Part shown: one piece after another, positions 33,508 through 45,580 of the stretch | Numbering within the stretch: position 1 is the stretch's first letter | Layout: each line of letters begins with the position of its first letter | Notes under the pieces: model-generated | Database searches by the model: none | What the model was told of the DNA's origin: nothing | The model's input: only the letters and a program-made list of their open reading frames with translations | NCBI GenBank assembly: GCA_014169315.1 | Contig: AP022133.1 | Location: 4,030,001-4,094,000 of the forward strand | Length of the DNA stretch: 64,000 nucleotides | From: Enterobacter cloacae | Lineage (GTDB): Bacteria > Pseudomonadota > Gammaproteobacteria > Enterobacterales > Enterobacteriaceae | Direction of reading: 5' to 3' | Translations under genes and position numbers: made by a program

Positions 33508-36500
33508 ATGAAGCGCAAACCCCGTCGCCATGCTCTTTCTGTGCCTGTGCGCCACGGTTCAGTGGGAAGCCCGACGAGCCTGGGGAGGTTCACTGATATG
33601 TTGTACGATAAATCCCTTGAGAAGGATAACTGTGGTTTCGGCCTGATCGCCCACATAGAAGGCGAACCTAGCCACAAGGTAGTGCGTACCGCCATTCACG
33701 CACTGGCCCGTATGCAGCACCGTGGAGCCATCCTTGCCGATGGTAAGACCGGCGACGGTTGCGGTCTGCTGCTGCAAAAACCCGATCGTTTCTTCCGTAT
33801 CGTTGCGGAAGAGCGCGGCTGGCGTTTAGCCAAAAACTACGCTGTCGGTATGCTGTTCCTGAACCAGGATCCTGAAAAAGCTACCGCCTCACGCCGCATC
33901 GTCGAAGAAGAACTTCAACGTGAAACCCTGTCTATTGTCGGCTGGCGCGATGTGCCAACCAACGAAGGGGTGCTCGGTGAAATCGCCCTCTCCTCGCTGC
34001 CTCGTATTGAACAGATTTTCGTCAACGCGCCTGCGGGCTGGCGTCCACGTGATATGGAACGCCGTCTGTTTATCGCCCGCCGCCGCATTGAAAAGCGTCT
34101 TCAGGAAGATAAAGAGTTCTACGTTTGTAGCCTCTCTAACCTGGTGAACATCTATAAAGGTCTGTGTATGCCGGCTGACCTGCCGCGCTTCTACCTGGAC
34201 CTGGCGGATCTGCGTCTGGAATCGGCCATTTGCCTGTTCCACCAGCGCTTCTCCACCAACACCGTACCACGCTGGCCACTGGCTCAGCCGTTCCGCTACC
34301 TGGCGCACAACGGCGAGATCAACACCATCACCGGTAACCGCCAGTGGGCACGCGCCCGTACCTATAAGTTCCAGACACCGCTGATCCCTGACCTGCACGA
34401 CGCAGCGCCGTTCGTCAACGAAACCGGTTCTGACTCCAGCTCAATGGATAACATGCTGGAACTGCTGCTGGCAGGCGGTATGGATATCGTTCGCGCCATG
34501 CGTCTGCTTGTGCCACCAGCCTGGCAGAACAACCCGGATATGGATCCAGAGCTGCGCGCGTTCTTTGACTTTAACTCTATGCACATGGAGCCGTGGGACG
34601 GCCCGGCGGGCATCGTGATGTCCGACGGTCGTTTTGCTGCCTGTAACCTGGACCGTAACGGTCTGCGTCCGGCGCGCTACGTCATCACCAAAGATAAGCT
34701 CATCACCTGTGCCTCCGAAGTAGGTATCTGGGATTACCAGCCTGACGAAGTGGTCGAAAAAGGTCGCGTCGGCCCTGGCGAACTGATGGTTATCGACACC
34801 CGTGGCGGGCGCATTCTGCACTCCGCTGAGACCGATAACGATCTGAAAAGCCGCCATCCGTACAAAGAGTGGATGGAGAAAAACGTTCGTCGCCTCGTGC
34901 CGTTCGAAGATTTGTCGGATGAAGATGTTGGCAGCCGCGAAATGGACGATGACACCCTCGCGAGCTTCCAGAAACAGTTTAACTACAGCGCCGAAGAGCT
35001 GGACTCGGTTATCCGCGTGCTCGGCGAAAACGGCCAGGAAGCGGTCGGCTCAATGGGTGATGACACCCCGTTTGCCGTGCTCTCCAGCCAGCCTCGCATC
35101 ATTTATGACTACTTCCGCCAGCAGTTTGCGCAGGTAACCAACCCGCCAATCGATCCGCTGCGTGAAGCACACGTGATGTCGCTGGCGACCAGCATTGGCC
35201 GTGAGATGAACGTCTTCTGTGAAGCGGAAGGCCAGGCACACCGTCTGACCTTTAAATCACCGATCCTGCTGTACTCCGATTTCAAACAGCTCACCACCAT
35301 GAAAGAGGAGCACTACCGCGCTGACACGCTCGATATCACTTTCGACGTGACCGAAGCGACTCTCGAAGAGACGGTGAGTGCGCTGTGTGACAAAGCTGAA
35401 CTGATGGTGCGTAACGGTACCGTTCTGCTGGTGCTGTCAGACCGTAATATCGCGAAAAACCGTCTCCCGGTACCTGCGCCAATGGCGGTGGGTGCGATTC
35501 AGACGCGTCTGGTCGATAAGAGCCTGCGCTGCGACGCCAACATCATTGTGGAAACCGCAAGCGCCCGCGATCCGCACCACTTTGCCGTGCTGTTAGGCTT
35601 TGGTGCAACGGCGATCTATCCGTACCTGGCTTACGAAACGCTGGCTCGTCTGGTCGACACCCGCGCGATTGAAAAAGAGTACCGTGCTGTGATGCTGAAC
35701 TACCGTAACGGCATCAACAAAGGTCTGTACAAGATCATGTCCAAAATGGGCATCTCAACAATTGCATCTTACCGCTGTTCGAAGCTGTTTGAAGCGGTCG
35801 GTCTGCACGACGATGTTGCTAACCTCTGCTTCCAGGGCGTGATCAGCCGCATCGGCGGTGCCGGTTTTGCTGACTTCCAGCAGGATCTGGTGAATCTGTC
35901 GAAACGCGCCTGGCTGGCACGTAAGCCGCTGGATCAGGGCGGTCTGCTGAAATACGTTCACGGTGGCGAATACCACGCCTATAACCCGGACGTGGTGCGC
36001 ACGCTGCAACAGGCTGTTCAGAGCGGTGAGTACAGTGATTATCAGCAGTATGCTGAACTGGTCAACAACCGTCCGGCAGCCACCCTGCGCGATCTGCTGG
36101 CACTGAACCCGGGTGATGATGCGGTCAGTATCGACGACGTTGAACCTGCGTCCGATCTGTTCAAGCGTTTCGACACCGCAGCGATGTCTATCGGCGCGCT
36201 GAGCCCGGAAGCCCACGAAGCGCTGGCCGAAGCCATGAACAGCATCGGCGGTAACTCGAACTCCGGCGAAGGCGGTGAAGATCCTGCCCGTTACGGCACC
36301 AATAAAGTGTCCCGTATTAAGCAGGTGGCATCCGGTCGCTTTGGCGTGACGCCAGCGTACCTGGTCAACGCCGACGTGATTCAGATTAAAGTCGCTCAGG
36401 GTGCAAAACCGGGCGAAGGCGGTCAGTTACCGGGTGACAAAGTGACCCCGTACATCGCCAAACTGCGCTACTCGGTACCGGGCGTGACGTTGATCTCCCC

Positions 36501-38058
36501 GCCGCCGCACCACGATATTTACTCTATCGAGGATTTGGCGCAGCTGATTTTCGACCTGAAACAGGTCAACCCGAAAGCGATGATCTCCGTGAAGCTGGTT
36601 TCCGAACCGGGTGTCGGCACCATCGCAACCGGCGTGGCGAAAGCCTACGCTGACCTGATCACCATCGCCGGTTACGACGGTGGTACCGGGGCAAGCCCAC
36701 TCTCCTCCGTGAAATACGCGGGCTGTCCGTGGGAGCTGGGGCTGGTGGAAACCCAGCAGGCGCTGGTCGCTAACGGCCTGCGTCACAAGATCCGTCTGCA
36801 GGTGGATGGTGGCCTGAAAACTGGCCTCGACATCATCAAAGCGGCGATCCTGGGTGCGGAAAGCTTTGGCTTCGGTACCGGCCCGATGGTTGCGCTCGGC
36901 TGTAAATACCTGCGTATTTGCCACCTGAACAACTGCGCAACCGGTGTTGCTACCCAGGACGAGAAGCTGCGTAAGAACCACTATCACGGCCTGCCGTTCA
37001 AAGTGACGAACTACTTTGACTTCATCGCCCGTGAAACCCGTGAGCTGATGGCGCAGCTGGGCGTGAAACGCCTGGTGGATCTGATTGGCCGTACTGACCT
37101 GCTGAAAGAGCTGGAAGGCTTCACCGCCAAACAGCAGAAGCTGGAGCTGTCTAAGTTGCTGGAAACTGCACAGCCGCATGCTGGCAAAGCGGTCTACTGC
37201 ACCGAGAACAACCCGCCGTTCGACAACGGCGTGCTGAACGCGCAGTTGCTGCAGCAGGCGAAATCGTACGTGGATGAGAAACAGAGCAAAACGTTCTGGT
37301 TTGATATCCGCAACACCGACCGTTCTGTTGGCGCATCGCTCTCCGGTTACATCGCGCAAACGCACGGCGACCAGGGTCTGGCAGCCGATCCGATTACCGC
37401 ACACTTCAGCGGTACCGCGGGTCAGAGCTTCGGCGTGTGGAACGCCGGTGGCGTTGAGCTGTACCTGACTGGCGATGCCAACGACTACGTCGGTAAAGGC
37501 ATGGCGGGTGGTTTGCTGGCGGTGCGTCCTCCGGTGGGTTCTGCCTTCCGCAGCCACGAGGCGAGCATCATTGGTAACACCTGTCTGTACGGTGCGACTG
37601 GCGGTCGTCTGTTTGCAGCGGGTCGTGCGGGTGAGCGTTTCGCAGTGCGTAACTCCGGTGCCATCACCGTAGTGGAAGGCATTGGCGATAACGGCTGTGA
37701 ATATATGACGGGCGGGATTGTTTGCGTAATGGGTAAAACCGGCGTGAACTTCGGCGCAGGCATGACAGGCGGTTTTGCTTACGTCCTGGATGAAGACGGT
37801 GAGTTCCGCAAACGCGTGAACCCGGAACTGGTGGAAGTGCTGGATGTTGAATCGCTTGCCATCCACGAAGAACACCTGCGCGGTTTGATTACCGAACACG
37901 TGCAGCATACCGGTTCTTCGCGCGGCGAAGAGATCCTGGCGAACTGGCCAGCGTTCTCTGCGAAATTCGCGCTGGTTAAACCGAAGTCCAGCGATGTTAA
38001 AGCACTGTTGGGTCACCGTAGTCGTAGCGCAGCAGAGCTGCGTGTGCAGGCGCAGTAA
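33508..38058 (+). CDS. gltB: Glutamate synthase (NADPH) large subunit GltB
   Basis: The 1516-residue alpha subunit of GOGAT, which with GltD makes two glutamates from glutamine and 2-oxoglutarate. A short propeptide precedes Cys in [14 protein letters not shown], the glutamine-amidotransferase nucleophile. The central domain and the FMN-binding synthase domain follow ([15 protein letters not shown], and the iron-sulphur cysteines around [15 protein letters not shown]). The beta-helix C-terminal domain contains repeated GxxGG motifs. I chose the ATG at 33508 ([10 protein letters not shown]), matching E. coli; the frame opens at 33493. Confidence 0.97.
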   Translation: MKRKPRRHALSVPVRHGSVGSPTSLGRFTDMLYDKSLEKDNCGFGLIAHIEGEPSHKVVRTAIHALARMQHRGAILADGKTGDGCGLLLQKPDRFFRIVAEERGWRLAKNYAVGMLFLNQDPEKATASRRIVEEELQRETLSIVGWRDVPTNEGVLGEIALSSLPRIEQIFVNAPAGWRPRDMERRLFIARRRIEKRLQEDKEFYVCSLSNLVNIYKGLCMPADLPRFYLDLADLRLESAICLFHQRFSTNTVPRWPLAQPFRYLAHNGEINTITGNRQWARARTYKFQTPLIPDLHDAAPFVNETGSDSSSMDNMLELLLAGGMDIVRAMRLLVPPAWQNNPDMDPELRAFFDFNSMHMEPWDGPAGIVMSDGRFAACNLDRNGLRPARYVITKDKLITCASEVGIWDYQPDEVVEKGRVGPGELMVIDTRGGRILHSAETDNDLKSRHPYKEWMEKNVRRLVPFEDLSDEDVGSREMDDDTLASFQKQFNYSAEELDSVIRVLGENGQEAVGSMGDDTPFAVLSSQPRIIYDYFRQQFAQVTNPPIDPLREAHVMSLATSIGREMNVFCEAEGQAHRLTFKSPILLYSDFKQLTTMKEEHYRADTLDITFDVTEATLEETVSALCDKAELMVRNGTVLLVLSDRNIAKNRLPVPAPMAVGAIQTRLVDKSLRCDANIIVETASARDPHHFAVLLGFGATAIYPYLAYETLARLVDTRAIEKEYRAVMLNYRNGINKGLYKIMSKMGISTIASYRCSKLFEAVGLHDDVANLCFQGVISRIGGAGFADFQQDLVNLSKRAWLARKPLDQGGLLKYVHGGEYHAYNPDVVRTLQQAVQSGEYSDYQQYAELVNNRPAATLRDLLALNPGDDAVSIDDVEPASDLFKRFDTAAMSIGALSPEAHEALAEAMNSIGGNSNSGEGGEDPARYGTNKVSRIKQVASGRFGVTPAYLVNADVIQIKVAQGAKPGEGGQLPGDKVTPYIAKLRYSVPGVTLISPPPHHDIYSIEDLAQLIFDLKQVNPKAMISVKLVSEPGVGTIATGVAKAYADLITIAGYDGGTGASPLSSVKYAGCPWELGLVETQQALVANGLRHKIRLQVDGGLKTGLDIIKAAILGAESFGFGTGPMVALGCKYLRICHLNNCATGVATQDEKLRKNHYHGLPFKVTNYFDFIARETRELMAQLGVKRLVDLIGRTDLLKELEGFTAKQQKLELSKLLETAQPHAGKAVYCTENNPPFDNGVLNAQLLQQAKSYVDEKQSKTFWFDIRNTDRSVGASLSGYIAQTHGDQGLAADPITAHFSGTAGQSFGVWNAGGVELYLTGDANDYVGKGMAGGLLAVRPPVGSAFRSHEASIIGNTCLYGATGGRLFAAGRAGERFAVRNSGAITVVEGIGDNGCEYMTGGIVCVMGKTGVNFGAGMTGGFAYVLDEDGEFRKRVNPELVEVLDVESLAIHEEHLRGLITEHVQHTGSSRGEEILANWPAFSAKFALVKPKSSDVKALLGHRSRSAAELRVQAQ

Positions 38059-39486
<1,428 letters not shown>

Positions 39487-39495
39487 TACCTTTCT

Positions 39496-39534
39496 GACTC
39501 CCCAGTCCTGGAGCCACATTCAGGGATGGGGAGT
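39496..39534 (+). terminator. Hairpin after gltD
   Basis: GACTCCCCA...TGGGGAGTC forms a stable stem 10 bases after the gltD stop. The T run after it is poor (TGTTCTACT), so it may be a processing or weak termination signal. Confidence 0.5.
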
Positions 39535-39643
39535 CTGTTCTACTCCCCCGCTTTTCATATCGCCTCTGTCACGGCAGGATGGTCCGAAAGTCTGGATAGC
39601 CAGGCCGCCTGTCCCACCGGCGACCTGTATTACACGACTTGGG

Positions 39644-42600
39644 TTACCAGTTATAGCGCACGTTTAGACTGCCGTTTAGATCGCTGTAGTCATTATTCCC
39701 TTTCTGACCCATCACCTGCCCTGTCGCACTCCACTGGCTGTTCAGGTTGGCTTTAATGCCCACTTTCAGCTCAGCGCGGTTAGCTGGAATATCCTGATCC
39801 ACGCTCATGTCGTTGAACGACACGCTGGTGTCATCGCTGGTGTACAACCAGTTGGCTTCCATAAATGGCTGAATGACTGACCCTTTACTGTTGTGCAGTT
39901 TACCGTCGACACGCAGGCCGAGGCGCGTGTTCCAGCTGTTGCTGTCCTGGTCGTCGATGCGCGTACCGCTGTGGTCAGTGAGGCTGTCGGCGCTGTAATG
40001 TTGCCACGTTGCCTGTGCTTGTGGCGTCAGGCTGACGGTGTTGCCGTTTTGTAGCGCGGTATCGTAGCGGTAGCCGGTTTCCAGCGAGATGGCACTGGCG
40101 CTGGAGTCGTAATCCTCCGAACCAATACCGTCGTTATCAACACTGTTGTTGTAGAAGCCGTACTGATACCAGCTATCCACATACATCCCGCTATGATTTT
40201 TCGCATCCGCAAACCAGGTGGCATAAACACCCAGGTTATAGCCATCGGTATGGCCTTTAGCGGAGAACTGGCTGCCGTCCGCGCCTTTGTTACCGGTGCT
40301 GTCGGTGTCGGCGTTGACATAGCTGCCCATCCCCCCAACGGCCAGGCTCTGCTCACCGTTGCGCCAGGTCAGGACGTCACCGCCAAGCTGGAACTGGGAG
40401 TAGTTATTGTTGATATCAACATTACCGTCCGCCGCCTGCGAGTCCGAGGTACCGGCCTTAAAGCGCATCCAGACGCTACCGTCTTCGTTGTGGTACTGGC
40501 TGCCTTCGCGGTCGTAGAGCGTCTGCATTTGCAGGTTACGCACCATCCACTGGTTGCCAAGGTAAGCACCAATGTCGGCACGGTACTGTGGCGTGACGTC
40601 GCCACCATCACCACCGTCATCCGATGGGGTCGGTGTTAACGTTGTCGAGTTCAGATACCAGTTACCGTCGTCATGCTGGTACAGGCGGTATTCATACGCA
40701 CTCATCATCACGCGCCCCTGCATCTGGAAACTGGCGTCATTGCCGCTGCCGCCAACGCTGGTACCGCCAACGTCAATCACTTCAATGCCGTTAGTGGTCG
40801 CCATACCCGTGTCACCGGAATTGGTGGGGGTAAATGTCACCGCCGTGGTACCGGAAACATCGCCGGAAATCACGAGTTTGTCCGTCGTAGAATTGTCATC
40901 ACCCATATAGGTGTTCATGTACAGGCTACCGCCGGTACTCCTGTAGTCGCCGTTGATGGTCAGGGTGTGCCCCGTTTCACCGTTCTGGCTCATGGCGATG
41001 CTGCCACTGTTATTGACGTTACCGTTGACCGTGCCCGTGCCACCGAACGTCGCGCCGGAGGCAACATTCACGTTCTGGGTGCTGCTCGTCGCACCAATCA
41101 CGCCGGTATCGGTAAGCCACAACGTGCCGTCATTGACATGGGTATCGCCGTTATAGGTGTTTTCCGCACTCAGAACGAGGGTGCCCTTGCCTGCTTTGGT
41201 CAGGGTTTTGCCGTCCCAGTTTGCATTACCCGTCTGGTCAGACAGTACGCTGGTCACTTCAAAGGTTTTGCCGGCATCCAGGGTAAAAGTGCCGTGCGCC
41301 GGGGTCGCCGAGGTGGTGGTCGCATTCCAGCTTAACGCTTGCGTCAGCAGGTATTGCGAATCATCGTCAGGGTTAATCATGCCACTGACGGTCAGGTAAT
41401 CCGGTGAGTTCGTAAGATCCATCGACAGGCTGGTAAAGTCGCCGCCGATCGCGTTGTCCATATCCATCAGGGTGATGGTTTCCAGATGCGCATCGGAACT
41501 GATGTCCTTCATGCCAGCACCACCCACCTGTAGCGTGCCATCCAGTGTGGCGCTATCACCGATGATCAATGGCTGCTGTGCCGATGTGCTACCAAGCTCG
41601 ACGTCCAGCGTACTGCCGCTCTGCTGTGTCAGCGTGCCGCTGCCAAGATCCAGCGAGGTGCCCGCCGCCAGCGTCGTCGTGGCACCGGTATCGGTGGTGA
41701 TGCCGCCAGTGGCGTTGATCGTATCGCCCGCGTCCAGTACCAGACTGGCGTGGTTTGCCACCTCGCCCGTCCCCAACGCATTGACGCTGGCTGCCGTCAG
41801 CGTGCCGTCGTTGATGTCGGTACCGCCGCTATAGCTGTTATTGCCTGAGAGGATTAATTCTCCGCCGCCCTCTTTGGTGAGCGTTTTGCCATCCCAACCG
41901 GTGGTGCTGCTGGGGTCAAGTGAGCTGTCAACGTCTGCCAGGTCGGCGGCGACGTTAAAGCTGCCGTCCGGGTTGCTTAACGTAAAGGTACCGTTGGCAT
42001 CGGTGGCCGCACCGTCACGATCGGCGTACCAGGAGAGGGAAGCCGCCAGCTGATACTGCGAGCTGTCGCTGGCATTGATGCGACCATCCACGGTCAGGAA
42101 GTCGACCTCTTTTGCGTCAATTCCGGCAATGGTCAGGTTATCGAAATCGCCGCTGATGGCGCTGTTAGCATCAATCAGGGTGAACGTATTCGGGTTATTT
42201 TGCAGCGGGTCAGTGACATTACCAATGCCGGTGATGTTCAGTGAGCCGTCCAGGTTAGCGCTGCCAGCGGTGATGATCGGGCTGCTGGCGCTGGCACCCA
42301 GGTCGATATTGAGCGTGCTACCGTCCTGCTGTGTGAACGCGCTGCTGCCAAGATCCAGCGTTGTCCCCGCTGCCAGCGTCGTCGTCGCACCGGTATAGGT
42401 GGTGATACCGCCAGTGACATTGACAGTATCGCCCGCGCCCAGCACCAGGGTAGCGTGGTTTGCCACCGCCCCCGTCCCCAGCGCATTGGCGCTGGCTGCC
42501 GTCAGCGTACCGCCATTGATTGTCGTGCCGCCGGTGTAGGTGTTATTGCCGGAGAGGGTCAGCGCGCCGTCGCCCTCTTTGGTCAGGGTTTTACCGTCCC

Positions 42601-44500
42601 AGTTTGCGTTACCCGTCTGGTTAGCCAGCGTCCCCGTGACCGTAAAGGTGTCGCCCGCATCCAGCGTGAAGTTGCCGGAGGCCCCGGAGGCGCTATGCGT
42701 ACCGTCTGCATACCATGTCAGGCCCATGTTCAGCGTATATTGGGTGTTGTCAGTGGGGTTGATACCTGTGCTGTAGGTGAGATAGTCCGGCGTGGTTGCC
42801 GCGGCGTCGATTGTGACGCTATCAAAATCACCGACAATCGCATTCTGCGCGTCGATAATAATCGCCATCGCACCCAGTTCGGTATCAGAGGTGTAGGTCT
42901 GCGGTGACGGGGTCGAATGGATATACAGCGTGCCGTCAAGCGCGGCATCTTTGGTGGTGATCAGCGGAGTGGTGGCATCTGTCTGGGCGATGTTGAGCAC
43001 ACTGGTGCTTTGCAACGTCAAACCGTTGGTGATGGCCAGCGTATTGCCACCCATAGTAATGGTGCCAGCGTTATCCAGCGAGCCGAGAGTGTCGGCGATG
43101 GTGTCGTCAGCCATGGTCCACGTACTGCTGTCATCAAGCGAGAGGCGACTGCCCGACGCCGTGACGCTGCCGTTTTTTATCGTGGAACCGTTGAAGTCCA
43201 GGGTGGATGCCGTTTTGCCTGCGACAATGTTGCCATCAAATGTAGAGTCGGAAGCATTGATAGCCACGTCACTGTCCAGTTGAAGGGCGGTCGGCGCGGT
43301 AAACGTACTGTTGCCGTCTATTATGATGGCGTCGTTATTGGTCAGGGTGGCACCGCTGACAACATGCAGCGCTGCGGCGGCACTGGAGTTGACCGTCGCA
43401 CCATGGACTTTCAGTGTGTTATTTTGCCCGGTGACCTGGATTGCATCATTATCGGCAGTGATGTTCGACGTGGCGGAACCGGTAATGTTAGCCGTTGATC
43501 CCTTAACAACAATGCCAATGCCGTTAGATGTTACGGTGGTGCCCGTAAGCGTTAGCGTCGAGCCGCTGTACGCCTGAATCGCCGAACCATAGCCACTGTT
43601 CATGGGATCGGCGACATAGTCGTTCGTTACGCTGGAATCGGTAATATTGACCGTACTCGCGCCAGCAAATATGGTGGGACTGTCGGTGGCTGCGGAAGCG
43701 GTGGTGACTGTGCTGCCGGACATATCCAGAGTGGCTCCCTGGCTCACGCTTATCTGATTCGCCCCCAGCTGGAGGTTGCTACCGTTCTCTATAATCAGGT
43801 GACTACCCTCCTGCACATAGATAGATTGTGCGTTGGGCATGTACCCGGAGTAGGTGCCTGCTGTTGCTGTCACGTCGACGCTGTCCAGCGTCAGCTTTGA
43901 CTGATTCTGCAGCCCAATCAATAGATAGTCGCCGTTACCAGACACTTCGCCACCATGAAGTTCTGCCTGACCGCCCATTTCCAGGTTGAGCGCTGAAGTA
44001 TATTCCCCGTCAGCCTCCACGGTGGCGTCGTAAAGAGTAAGCTGGGCACCGTTATTCACTTCAATTGCGGGTGAAACTGCGTGACCACCAGAATCCGGCA
44101 GGTAATTACCACCACCGTGTGTTGTAATGGTAATAGCACTCCCTTCTTCGTTACTGGCGGAAACGCCGAGGCCCGAAACATACAGCGCGCTGCCGTGATC
44201 CTTTGATGAGTAGTCAATGGTGGTGCTGGTGATGGCGTTCTCGCCCACGGAGGTATACTCTTCCGTATTCCCGGCCATGGCAAACGGGCTGGAAACACCG
44301 AGCGCGGCGATCAGCGCCTGAGCCAGCAAAGTGCGTTTTGCTTTCAGCGCCGGCTGTGCTTCAGGTTGTGTATCCGGGGAGGTTTTTATATTGTTGACGC
44401 CTGCCTGCGTTTTAAGTTTACTGTCGCCACACGCCAGCTCTGAAGTAACAACGTACATATTCCGCACGGCACTCCAGACAATACTGTAGATTTTATTCAT
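39644..44500 (-). CDS. Type V autotransporter with ESPR signal, repeat-rich passenger and beta-barrel
   Basis: A 1618-residue autotransporter (type Va secretion). The extended signal peptide starts MNKIYSIVWSAVRNMYVVTS, followed by a hydrophobic core (LLAQALIAALGVSSPFAMA) and cleavage near residue 76. The passenger is Gly/Thr/Ser/Asp-rich with parallel beta-helix character and two full and one partial long repeats (about residues 615-1125). These contain the DGKTLTKEGDGALTLSGNNTY type motif. A Pro/Asp linker (TPTPSDDGGDGGD) at about residue 1290 leads into the C-terminal barrel of some 320 residues, ending VRYNW. There is no serine-protease motif (GDSGS), so it is probably an adhesin or AIDA-like protein. 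Cysteine is nearly absent. E. coli K-12 has other genes at this place. Confidence 0.93.
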   Translation of the reverse strand: MNKIYSIVWSAVRNMYVVTSELACGDSKLKTQAGVNNIKTSPDTQPEAQPALKAKRTLLAQALIAALGVSSPFAMAGNTEEYTSVGENAITSTTIDYSSKDHGSALYVSGLGVSASNEEGSAITITTHGGGNYLPDSGGHAVSPAIEVNNGAQLTLYDATVEADGEYTSALNLEMGGQAELHGGEVSGNGDYLLIGLQNQSKLTLDSVDVTATAGTYSGYMPNAQSIYVQEGSHLIIENGSNLQLGANQISVSQGATLDMSGSTVTTASAATDSPTIFAGASTVNITDSSVTNDYVADPMNSGYGSAIQAYSGSTLTLTGTTVTSNGIGIVVKGSTANITGSATSNITADNDAIQVTGQNNTLKVHGATVNSSAAAALHVVSGATLTNNDAIIIDGNSTFTAPTALQLDSDVAINASDSTFDGNIVAGKTASTLDFNGSTIKNGSVTASGSRLSLDDSSTWTMADDTIADTLGSLDNAGTITMGGNTLAITNGLTLQSTSVLNIAQTDATTPLITTKDAALDGTLYIHSTPSPQTYTSDTELGAMAIIIDAQNAIVGDFDSVTIDAAATTPDYLTYSTGINPTDNTQYTLNMGLTWYADGTHSASGASGNFTLDAGDTFTVTGTLANQTGNANWDGKTLTKEGDGALTLSGNNTYTGGTTINGGTLTAASANALGTGAVANHATLVLGAGDTVNVTGGITTYTGATTTLAAGTTLDLGSSAFTQQDGSTLNIDLGASASSPIITAGSANLDGSLNITGIGNVTDPLQNNPNTFTLIDANSAISGDFDNLTIAGIDAKEVDFLTVDGRINASDSSQYQLAASLSWYADRDGAATDANGTFTLSNPDGSFNVAADLADVDSSLDPSSTTGWDGKTLTKEGGGELILSGNNSYSGGTDINDGTLTAASVNALGTGEVANHASLVLDAGDTINATGGITTDTGATTTLAAGTSLDLGSGTLTQQSGSTLDVELGSTSAQQPLIIGDSATLDGTLQVGGAGMKDISSDAHLETITLMDMDNAIGGDFTSLSMDLTNSPDYLTVSGMINPDDDSQYLLTQALSWNATTTSATPAHGTFTLDAGKTFEVTSVLSDQTGNANWDGKTLTKAGKGTLVLSAENTYNGDTHVNDGTLWLTDTGVIGATSSTQNVNVASGATFGGTGTVNGNVNNSGSIAMSQNGETGHTLTINGDYRSTGGSLYMNTYMGDDNSTTDKLVISGDVSGTTAVTFTPTNSGDTGMATTNGIEVIDVGGTSVGGSGNDASFQMQGRVMMSAYEYRLYQHDDGNWYLNSTTLTPTPSDDGGDGGDVTPQYRADIGAYLGNQWMVRNLQMQTLYDREGSQYHNEDGSVWMRFKAGTSDSQAADGNVDINNNYSQFQLGGDVLTWRNGEQSLAVGGMGSYVNADTDSTGNKGADGSQFSAKGHTDGYNLGVYATWFADAKNHSGMYVDSWYQYGFYNNSVDNDGIGSEDYDSSASAISLETGYRYDTALQNGNTVSLTPQAQATWQHYSADSLTDHSGTRIDDQDSNSWNTRLGLRVDGKLHNSKGSVIQPFMEANWLYTSDDTSVSFNDMSVDQDIPANRAELKVGIKANLNSQWSATGQVMGQKGNNDYSDLNGSLNVRYNW
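41130..42660 (-). repeat. Intragenic long tandem repeats in the autotransporter passenger
   Basis: The motif WDGKTLTK recurs at about 42590, 41880 and 41205, a spacing near 710 and 675 bases. Between the first two, blocks such as GTLTAAS-NALGTG-VANHA-LVL-AGDT, TTTLAAGT-LDLGS and SWYAD/SWNAT recur in the same order. This gives units of roughly 225-237 residues. The DNA copies share long near-identical stretches, so recombination or assembly collapse is possible. Confidence 0.85.
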
Positions 44501-45050
44501 ATGTTACATCCATTAACATTGATATTAACTGCAGGATGATGATTCACCTTGCAATGATAATTAATAGCTCATCAGACCGACGAGGATTGAATACTGAAAG
44601 CGTTATAGGTTACGGTAAAAAAATAGCTATATTAGCCTGCTGACGTTACCCGCTATAGTTCACGGTTCACACCGAACCGATCGTTGCCGGTGCCACTGGC
44701 AAGCGGTTTGATGCCAGTTGCCCTCTCGTCGTAACTGTCTACACGAGCCGTGGTTTCGTTTGCATATATCCCCTGGCTCACGGATGATGATTATCCCTTG
44801 GTGAGCCCGCTGCCAGTATAATCGGGAAATAATATCTATTATTGAGAAATAAGAGCGTAATAACGATTTTCAGAATTTATAAAGATGACCGGAATAGAAA
44901 ACTTATCAATGTTATTTTCAAAACAAAAAATAAAACAGAATAAAACAAAGCAAAATGCATTCACCAAATAAATGGTTTTATCTAAATAATAGCAATGTTA
45001 CCTCTGTTACAACGTTTATGCCGTTTGGGGGATTTTGGAATGCCACCCAT
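44501..45050. promoter_or_regulatory. 550-base region upstream of the autotransporter
   Basis: No credible open frame. The part at 44640-44830 is clearly more GC-rich than its surroundings and has short palindromes, including GGCTCAC (44775-44781) with GTGAGCC (44801-44807). The part at 44840-45000 is very AT-rich. It must hold the autotransporter promoter (minus strand). No assignable operator is visible. Confidence 0.45.
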
Positions 45051-45077
45051 AAAAAAGGCCCTTTCGGGCCTTTTTAA
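45051..45077 (-). terminator. Rho-independent terminator of sspAB
   Basis: AAAAAAGGCCC-TTTC-GGGCCTTTTT lies immediately beyond the sspB stop and is T-rich on both strands. It isolates the autotransporter gene from sspAB transcription. Confidence 0.9.
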
Positions 45078-45082
45078 GTAAT

Positions 45083-45580
45083 CTATTTCACCACTCGCAA
45101 CGCGGGGCGTCCACCACGAGGTGGCGACGGAGGCGTATCATCGCCATCATCGCCATCGTCACTTCCCGGCTTATTGCCATCAATGACAGACATCACGGGT
45201 TCACCTTCAGCGCTGTCGTCATTCAGGCTGGCAACATCCTCGTCGTATGCCGCTTCCGGCTCGAACATGGTACCTGCGCCGTTTTCACGTGCGTAAATAG
45301 CCAGCACAGCAGCCAGCGGGACAGAAACCTGGCGTGGCACGCCGCCAAAGCGTGCATTAAAGCGCACTTCGTCATTTGCCAGCTCCAGGTTACCCACCGC
45401 ACGTGGCGCAATGTTCAGCACGATCTGTCCGTCACGCGCGTATTCCATTGGAACCTGCACGCCCGGCAACGTCACATCCACCACCAGGTGCGGCGTGAGC
45501 TGGTTATCCAGCAGCCATTCATAGAAGGCGCGCAGCAGATACGGACGGCGTGGAGAAAGTTGTGACATTTCCACAGTCAT
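45083..45580 (-). CDS. sspB: ClpXP adaptor SspB
   Basis: A 165-residue adaptor that delivers ssrA-tagged proteins to ClpXP. The folded domain (about residues 1-110) contains RPYLLRAFYEWLLDNQLTPH and VQVPMEYARDGQIVLN. After an acidic, disordered linker (DNKPGSDDGDDGDD type) comes the C-terminal ClpX-docking tail GRPALRVVK. The start overlaps the sspA stop by one base. Confidence 0.97.
   Translation of the reverse strand: MTVEMSQLSPRRPYLLRAFYEWLLDNQLTPHLVVDVTLPGVQVPMEYARDGQIVLNIAPRAVGNLELANDEVRFNARFGGVPRQVSVPLAAVLAIYARENGAGTMFEPEAAYDEDVASLNDDSAEGEPVMSVIDGNKPGSDDGDDGDDTPPSPPRGGRPALRVVK

Noticed and set aside
33493..33508. Upstream ATG at 33493 as the gltB start
   Set aside because: The ATG at 33508 gives the N-terminus [13 protein letters not shown] that lines up with the known E. 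coli start.
36427..38016. A 529-codon open frame antisense to gltB, with similar long antisense frames at 38173-39519 (gltD) and 21807-23087 (valS)
   Set aside because: The sense strands encode highly conserved enzymes; the antisense frames arise from codon bias, have no matching ribosome binding site and no recognisable protein features.
41130..42660. Repeats considered as a CRISPR-like array
   Set aside because: Units are about 700 bases, protein-coding and contiguous; no short repeats with unique spacers were found anywhere in the window.
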